Shown here one piece after another: positions 56,506 to 64,000 of a stretch of 64,000 nucleotides of DNA. The position numbers were made by a program, and so were the translations under genes. Below the pieces are notes generated by a model. The model searched no databases and was not told where the DNA came from. It saw nothing but the letters and a program-made list of their open reading frames with translations. Positions within the stretch are counted from its first letter, which is position 1, and every line of letters starts with the position of its first letter. Source of the DNA: Caprella mutica (Eukaryota; Arthropoda; Malacostraca; Amphipoda; Caprellidae); the NCBI GenBank assembly GCA_947561585.1, contig CANNZV010003173.1:29866-93865 (forward strand), in the 5' to 3' direction.

Positions 56506-58054
56506 AATACGTTAGCGTGTGTGTTTGTGTGTGTCCCTTACTATAGTAGTGAGTGGTTTGTAAGTGAAGGTGGGGGAATGAAGGTGGGGGAAGTGAAGAG
56601 AGGGAAAGTTGTGGAGCAAAATATAGTTTAGTATAGAAAAAAGTTATATGATGGTATATCTTCGTCAGTCGGTCTGTCCGTCACAAAATACGTTAAACAA
56701 ACACTATCAATAGCGCCACATAAAAATGATGTTAATCAGAGTAATGTGACCAAGATGATATTTTTGAATGATATTCTATTTACAGAATGTACTATTATAA
56801 AAGAAGCCGCTGTCAGTTGGTATATGCTTCACAAAAAAATGGGTTAAACAGATACTCTATAAATATCACCTCATAAAGTTGGTGTAAATCAAAGTAGTGT
56901 CACCAATAAGTGATAATCTATATTCTATTTTAAAAGAAACCCTGTCAGTCGGTCAGTCCGTCACAGAATGCGTTAAGCATATTTAAACATATTGGTTAAT
57001 TAGACTAAGACAAAAACCTATTCGTTGATTTCCCAATTACGTGGAATTTCCACCGGTCCAGCAAGTTTAAAATTATTCTGCAAATCCATGTACTAATAAA
57101 AAGAGAAATTAGTTAGCAGATGATTAGAGGAATAATGAAAAGAGTCTAACAGCGCCATCACCTAGCGTTATGATATTCTCTTGGTAAAGTAGGTTCTTAA
57201 GTTCTACAATGTGTATGCTCTGACGATTAGCGCCAACAAATGACTTTTTTGAAAGCTTCATCCTTAAAAACGGGATTTAAAGACAGAAAATATTATTATA
57301 AAAGCTATTGTATATTAGTTATTAGGGTAATTTATTATTAGTAGTATAATTACTTTACTAGCTGGACACGTGGAAATTCCAAAGGAATTGGGAAATCAAC
57401 AGATAAGATTTGGTCTTGGTATAATCGACAAATCTGTCCTTATAGTCTGCTTAACACATTTTGTCACAGACTTACCGACTGACACGGCTTCTTTTATCAT
57501 AAAATATATACTATCACATATAACTATTCTCTTGGTGACACTAGTATGAGTTACACCAAATTTATAAGGTACTATTAATAGAAAGTTTGTTTAACTTTTA
57601 GTGGACCTATTATCACTATATAACTTTTTTTTCTAAACTAAGTTATATTTCAGCTTCGCAGTTCCCCCCACCACCCCGCTTCACTTCCCCCCTCTTCACT
57701 TCATTCATCTTCACTTCACCTTCTCTTGCCCGACATGCCCCTCATGCCCCCATCTACACTTCCCACAACTTCACCTCCTCCATTTCACTTCCCCAACCTC
57801 CACTTCCCGCACCTTCACTTTTGCCAGCTTCACTTCCCCCACATACACTTCCTCACATACAATTACCCCACATACACTTCCTGCACCTTCACTTCTGCCA
57901 CCTTTACTTTCCCCACATACACTTCCCCCACCTTCACTTCCCCGCCTTCACTTCCCCCACCTTCACTTTCCCCACCTTCACTTCCCCCACCTTCACTTAC
58001 AAATCAATCACTACTATAGTAAGCGACACACACAGACACACACACTAACGTATT
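56506..58054. mobile_element. foldback element with tandem-repeat TIRs, 1,549 bp
   Basis: Both ends begin AATACGTTAG, then a GT-rich stretch, then CTTACTATAGTAGTGA, TTTGTAAGTGAAGGTGGGGG and further GGTGGGGGAAGTGAA units. There are about 2 such units in the left arm and many more in the right arm (57,665-58,000, read on the minus strand). The inverted arms go on through GTCAGTCGGTC-GTC-GTCACAAAAT, AGTGTCACCAA and a GTTGATTTCCCAATT / GGAATTTCCAC block. They extend to about 57,070 on the left and from about 57,355 on the right, so each arm is roughly 560-700 bp and includes three diverged 140-bp subrepeats on the left. No transposase frame is present. The right-arm frames at 57,726-58,048 (Pro/His/Ser-rich) are products of the repeat. 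Confidence 0.85.
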
Positions 58055-59235
58055 AATATATAGATGTTATTTATAATTACTTTTTGTTATTTATTTTTGT
58101 GTCATCCTTTCATTGATGATAACGAAGTAAGATTTATATCACAAATCATTTCATTAGTCAATTTTTTCATTAAATAATCCAAAAAGATTTTCGTGGCTTA
58201 AATTATAAAACCTAAATAATATTTCACTTTTGAATTAGTACATTGCAAATGTATTGCAAATCACATATAAAGGATATTATAAAGTACTTTTCTAAAATAA
58301 TTATGTAATTAAATTTGTGATCACATTATGCTCAAAATTAAAAATTAATTCAACAATAAGCTAGTGATTTATTGAAATTTATAATCTATATTCGAGTAGT
58401 CTGTTTCATTAATATGCATGCTAAAAAAGAATATATGTGAAATTATCAAAATAATTTGTAAAATAGATTATATTTTAGATCCTTGGTAAGCTAAACTAAA
58501 TTGATATTGTACCCTTAAAAAATTGAATATTTGAAAATTAGGTAGCAATAAACCCAGAAAAGGAGCACTTTTTCACGCAAGCACATCACCATATATTCAT
58601 TCCTGTGAATAATGCAGTTCTTTGTGTTTGACATCTCTCTCTCTCTCTCTCTCTAGTCTATCGAAGTGATCTCTCACGGCATAAAAAGGATGCCTGTTTT
58701 TCAATGCACTATCAGATATAGTCATGGAGAGGAAACCTACTGCTCCATAGAGGAATAAAGCCTACCATTCGCTGAACAAAATGTGTGCTTGTGAATAAAT
58801 TATCCTGGATTAATAATGGAGCAGTATAGAAATAAACTCCCATTATTAAAACATTGTAAACTGTAATATAAATTGCAATATCTTACTCTCCGTCAAGCTG
58901 CAGTTAAAGAATTTCTTTGAAGGATTTTCATTGAGAAGATTGTTATTAATGAAACAAATATGTTGCCTAAGCTGTCTTTGAAATTTCAAAGTATTAAGTT
59001 AGGACGGGGAAATGGACGATTAAATGGTGCTCCTTCTTGATATTCTATGGCCCCATCATATTATGTTAATTCCACATTTGATTATGATTGGCTATGAAAC
59101 TAAAGAAATATAATAAATGCATTCATATTTATCAATGACATTAGTATTTCAAAAAATAAACCTTCATTGCATATAAAGAATATATGCTGTAGACATATTT
59201 TAATTAATTAAAGTTTCTTCCTCAAAAGTTCTTTG
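58055..59235. other. AT-rich non-coding stretch with a (TC)n microsatellite
   Basis: A (TC)11-type run lies at about 58,632-58,653. No gene is recognised. Confidence 0.5.
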
Positions 59236-59398
59236 TCATAACTCATTGGTAAATTGGTTATCAAATCGAACAGAAGTTATTTCGTAGCCAATCAACTGAT
59301 GCTCAGCGATGACTAAGTCGTAATATTTACGCAATCTAATCGCAGGATTTGGTATCTCCTCAATAAAACCTCTCGAATGTTTCAAAATTGCGACTTGA
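59236..59398 (-). CDS. candidate host terminal coding exon, about 53 codons
   Basis: On the minus strand a good acceptor, TTTTCCTTCATTTTGCAG, ends at 59,399. The following frame reads QVAILKHSRGFIEEIPNPAI and then RLRKYYDLVIAEHQL, ending IGYEITSVRFDNQFTNEL and TGA at 59,236. The frame is also open for a few codons into the putative intron. Composition is mixed, with charged and aromatic residues, unlike the low-complexity frames around it. An ATTAAA-type signal lies about 30-40 bp downstream (near 59,200). No family is recognised and no upstream exon was identified. The 26-bp satellite begins 90 bp on the upstream side, so an intron would have to span the 4.4-kb array. Confidence 0.3.
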
Positions 59399-59491
59399 CT
59401 GCAAAATGAAGGAAAATCCACCAATTTGAATTTTTCCGTTAGTAGGAATATTTACATTGGAGAATTTGGATCTTTGAAGCAAAATGAGATG

Positions 59492-62400
59492 CTTTTGACA
59501 TTCCGTGTAGCATTTTATCTTTGACATTCCGTGTAGCATTTATCTTTGACATTTAATGTAGCATTTTATCTTTGACATTTAATGTAGCATTTTATCTTTG
59601 ACATTCCGTGTAGCATTTATCTTTGACATTTAATGTAGCATTTTATCTTTGACATTTAATGTAGCATTTTATCTTTGACATTCCATGTAGCATTTTATCT
59701 TTGACATTCCGTGTAGCATTTTATCTTTGACATTCCGTGTAGCATTTTATCTTTGACATTTAATGTAGCATTTTATCTTTGACATTCCGTGTAGCATTTT
59801 ATCTTTGACATTCCATGTAGCATTTTATCTTTGACATTCCGTGTAGCATTTTATCTTTGACATTCCGTGTAGCATTTATCTTTGACATTTAATGTAGCAT
59901 TTTATCTTTGACATTTAATGTAGCATTTTATCTTTGACATTCCGTGTAGCATTTATCTTTGACATTTAATGTAGCATTTTATCTTTGACATTTAATGTAG
60001 CATTTTATCTTTGACATTCCGTGTAGCATTTTATCTTTGACATTCCGTGTAGCATTTTATCTTTGACATTCCATGTAGCATTTTATCTTTGACATTCCGT
60101 GTAGCATTTTATCTTTGACATTCCGTGTAGCATTTTATCTTTGACATTCCTTGTAGCATTTTATCTTTGACATTCCGTGTAGCATTTTATCTTTGACATT
60201 CCGTGTAGCATTTTATCTTTGACATTCCATGTAGCATTTTATCTTTGACATTCCATGTAGCATTTTATCTTTGACATTCCGTGTAGCATTTTATCTTTGA
60301 CATTCCGTGTAGCATTTTATCTTTGACATTCCTTGTAGCATTTTATCTTTGACATTCCGTGTAGCATTTTATCTTTGACATTCCATGTAGCATTTTATCT
60401 TTGACATTCCGTGTAGCATTTTATCTTTGACATTCCGTGTAGCATTTATCTTTGACATTTAATGTAGCATTTTATCTTTGACATTTAATGTAGCATTTTG
60501 TCTTTGACATTCCATGTAGCATTTTATCTTTGACATTCCATGTAGCATTTTATCTTTGACATTCCGTGTAGCATTTTATCTATGACATTCCATGTAGCAT
60601 TTTATCTTTGACATTCCATGTAGCAATTTATCTTTGACATTCCATGTAGCATTTTATCTTTGACATTCCGTGTAGCATTTTATCTTTGACATTCCGTGTA
60701 GCATTTTATCTTTGACATTCCATGTAGCATTTTATCTTTGACATTCCGTGTAGCATTTTATCTTTGACATTCCATGTAGCAATTTATCTTTGACATTCCG
60801 TGTAGCATTTTATCTTTGACATTCCGTGTAGCATTTTATCTTTGACATTCCATGTAGCATTTTATCTTTGACATTCCATGTAGCATTTTATCTTTGACAT
60901 TCCGTGTAGCATTTTATCTATGACATTCCATGTAGCATTTTATCTTTGACATTCCATGTAGCAATTTATCTTTGACATTCCATGTAGCATTTTATCTTTG
61001 ACATTCCGTGTAGCATTTTATCTTTGACATTCCGTGTAGCATTTTATCTTTGACATTCCATGTAGCATTTTATCTTTGACATTCCGTGTAGCATTTTATC
61101 TTTGACATTCCATGTAGCATTTTACCTTTGACATTCCATGTAGCATTTTATCTTTGACATTCCGTGTAGCAATTTATCTTTGACATTCCGTGTAGCATTT
61201 TATCTTTGACATTCCATGTAGCATTTCATCTTTGACATTCCGTGTAGCATTTCATCTTTGACATTCCGTGTAGCATTTTATCTTTGACATTCCATGTAGC
61301 ATTTTACCTTTGACATTCCGTGTAGCAATTTATCTTTGACATTCCATGTAGCATTTTACCTTTGACATTCCGGGTAGCATTTTATCTTTGACATTCCATG
61401 TAGCATTTCATCTTTGACATTCCGTGTAGCATTTTATCTTTGACATTCCATGTAGCATTTTACCTTTGACATTCCATGTAGCATTTTACCTTTGACATTC
61501 CATGTAGCATTTTACCTTTGACATTCCGTGTAGCAATTTATCTTTGACATTCCATGTAGCAATTTATCTTTGACATTCCATGTAGCATTTTACCTTTGAC
61601 ATTCCATGTAGCATTTTATCTTTGACATTCCGTGTAGCATTTCATCTTTGACACTCCGTGTAGCATTTTATCTTTGACATTCCATGTAGCATTTCATCTT
61701 TGACATTCCATGTAGCATTTTATCTTTGACATTCCGTGTAGCAATTTATCTTTGACATTCCGTGTAGCATTTTATCTTTGACATTCCGTGTAGCAATTTA
61801 TCTTTGACATTCCATGTAGCATTTTACCTTTGACACTCCGTGTAGCAATTTATCTTTGACATTCCATGTAGCATTTTACCTTTGACATTCCGTGTAGCAA
61901 TTTATCTTTGACATTCCATATAGCAATTTATCTTTGACATTCCATGTAGCATTTTATCTTTGACATTCCGTGTAGCAATTTATCTTTGACATTCCATATA
62001 GCAATTTATCTTTGACATTCCATGTAGCATTTTATCTTTGACATTCCGTGTAGCATTTTATCTTTGACATTCCGTGTAGCATTTTATCTTTGACATTCCA
62101 TGTAGCATTTCATCTTTGACATTCCGTGTAGCATTTCATCTTTGACATTCCGTGTAGCATTTTATCTTTGACATTCCATGTAGCATTTTACCTTTGACAT
62201 TCCGTGTAGCAATTTATCTTTGACATTCCATGTAGCATTTTACCTTTGACATTCCGGGTAGCATTTTATCTTTGACATTCCATGTAGCATTTCATCTTTG
62301 ACATTCCGTGTAGCATTTTATCTTTGACATTCCATGTAGCATTTTACCTTTGACATTCCATGTAGCATTTTACCTTTGACATTCCATGTAGCATTTTACC

Positions 62401-63912
62401 TTTGACATTCCGTGTAGCAATTTATCTTTGACATTCCATGTAGCAATTTATCTTTGACATTCCATGTAGCATTTTATCTTTGACATTCCGTGTAGCATTT
62501 TACCTTTGACATTCCATGTAGCATTTTATCTTTGACATTCCGTGTAGCATTTCATCTTTGACACTCCGTGTAGCATTTTATCTTTGACATTCCATGTAGC
62601 ATTTCATCTTTGACATTCCATGTAGCATTTTATCTTTGACATTCCGTGTAGCAATTTATCTTTGACATTCCGTGTAGCATTTTATCTTTGACATTCCGTG
62701 TAGCAATTTATCTTTGACATTCCATGTAGCATTTTACCTTTGACACTCCGTGTAGCAATTTATCTTTGACATTCCATGTAGCATTTTACCTTTGACATTC
62801 CGTGTAGCAATTTATCTTTGACATTCCATATAGCAATTTATCTTTGACATTCCATGTAGCATTTTATCTTTGACATTCCGTGTAGCATTTTATCTTTGAC
62901 ATTCCGTGTAGCATTTTATCTTTGACATTCCGTGTAGCAATTTATCTTTGACATTCCGTGTAGCAATTTATCTTTGACATTCCGTGTAGCATTTTATCTT
63001 TGACATTCCGTGTAGCATTTTATCTTTGACATTCCATGTAGCATTTTACCTTTGACATTCCGTGTAGCAATTTATCTTTGACATTCCATGTAGCAATTTA
63101 TCTTTGACATTCCATGTAGCATTTTATCTTTGACATTCCGTGTAGCATTTTACCTTTGACATTCCATGTAGCATTTTATCTTTGACATTCCATGTAGCAT
63201 TTTACCTTTGGCATTCCATGTAGCATTTTATCTTTGACATTCCGTGTAGCATTTTATCTTTGACATTCCATATGTAGCATTTTATCTTTGACATTCCGTG
63301 TAGCATTTTACCTTTGACATTCCGTGTAGCATTTTATCTTTGACATTCCATATGTAGCATTTTATCTTTGACATTCCATGTAGCATTTTACCTTTGACAT
63401 TCCATGTAGCAATTTATCTTTGACATTCCATGTAGCAATTTATCTTTGACATTCCATGTAGCATTTTATCTTTGACATTCCGTGTAGCAATTTATCTTTG
63501 ACATTCCATGTAGCAATTTATCTTTGACATTCCATGTAGCATTTTATCTTTGACATTCCGTGTAGCATTTTACCTTTGACATTCCGTGTAGCAATTTATC
63601 TTTGACATTCCATGTAGCAATTTATCTTTGACATTCCATGTAGCATTTTATCTTTGACATTCCGTGTAGCATTTTATCTTTGACATTCCATGTAGCATTT
63701 TATCTTTGACATTCCATGTAGCATTTCATCTTTGACATTCCGTTTAGCATTTTATCTTTGACATTCCATGTAGCATTTTATCTTTGACATTCCGTGTAGC
63801 ATTTTATCTTTGACATTCCATGTAGCATTTTATCTTTGACATTCCATGTAGCATTTTATCTTTGACATTCCGTGTAGCATTTTACCTTCGACATTCCATG
63901 TAGCAATTTATA
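59492..63912 (+). repeat. 26-bp satellite, about 170 copies, 4.4 kb
   Basis: The unit core is CTTTGACATTCCGTGTAGCA followed by TTTTAT. Variants fall into a few classes: CCGTG versus CCATG; a TTTAATG form in 25-26-bp units near the left; AATTTAT, TTTTACC and TTTCATC linkers in the middle and right. Order of rare variants (CCGGGTAGC, GACACTCCG) repeats 884 and 910 bp downstream, so blocks of 34-35 units are duplicated. A 13-unit (338 bp) duplication is marked by CTATGACATT at 60,581 and 60,919. The 26-bp period keeps no long frame open. Confidence 0.97.
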
Positions 63913-64000
63913 TCATTTTTCTGAGACATTTCACGATCTTTTCCATGCTTTTTTATATTACTTTTCCTTGCTTTATAAATAGCTTCCAATTAAATAATTA
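63913..64000. other. unique AT-rich sequence at the window end
   Basis: The satellite ends in a degenerate unit and unique sequence follows. It is too short to interpret. Confidence 0.5.

Noticed and set aside
57726..58048. Proline/histidine-rich frames (97 and 75 codons)
   Set aside because: They lie in the GGTGGGGGAAGTGAA repeat of the foldback element's right arm and are its translation.
59492..63912. A CRISPR array (regular repeats with variable parts)
   Set aside because: The units are contiguous with no unique spacers, differences are point variants, and the genome is animal.

Overview
This is eukaryotic nuclear DNA from an invertebrate animal. It is strongly AT-rich, has no bacterial operons or ribosome-binding sites, and contains Tc1/mariner transposases, TA-flanked MITEs, SINE-like dispersed repeats and very large minisatellite arrays. 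The transposase types (DD37D and DD41D) and the overall texture fit an arthropod, perhaps a copepod, but the species cannot be fixed from this window. No complete host gene is visible. A few short, coding-like patches with plausible splice sites (22,115-22,222; 59,236-59,398; 20,583-20,682) are the only candidates for host exons. No rRNA, tRNA or CRISPR was found.

Layout. 1-5.8 kb is AT-rich with one perfect 35-nt palindrome and a SINE-like copy. 5.79-8.15 kb holds two abutting arrays (21-bp x about 93, then 17-bp x about 22). 8.6-9.8 kb has two pogo/Tigger-like MITEs. 11.3 kb has a DD41D transposase relic. 18.8-20.1 kb has a TIR element whose terminus has been amplified into a 14-bp array. 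20.7-21.7 kb is a deleted DD41D mariner. 23.4-25.8 kb is a large inverted-repeat element with another element nested in it. 26.5-27.7 kb is a long-TIR MITE. 30.2 kb has a 14-bp array. 31.1-32.4 kb is an almost intact DD37D element with a single premature stop. 34.6-35 kb is a further transposase relic. 35.3 and 36.9 kb are two more SINE-like copies. 37.5-38.3 kb is a 15-bp array running into a derived 36-bp array. 41.6-42.1 kb is a 130-bp repeat with nuclear-receptor-like half sites. 42.26-54.26 kb is a 12-kb array of about 800 copies of a 15-bp unit with higher-order structure of 2,865 bp. The same unit returns in reverse orientation at 55.18-55.82 kb. 56.5-58.05 kb is a foldback-type element. 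59.49-63.91 kb is an array of about 170 copies of a 26-bp unit.

The main observation is that several of these structures look related. The inverted arms at 23.4/25.8 kb and 54.4/55.1 kb, and the single patches at 20.4 and 28.4 kb, are all built from degenerate 15-bp units with a shared pattern (roughly GAC-AATT-GCC-GAA). The 12-kb satellite has the same period, lies mirrored around one of these elements, and has a unit (ending in TATCGAA) of which intermediate forms can be seen in the arms. I infer a foldback-like transposon family whose terminal subrepeats have expanded into megasatellite arrays. This is an inference from reading the sequence and needs genome-wide alignment to test.
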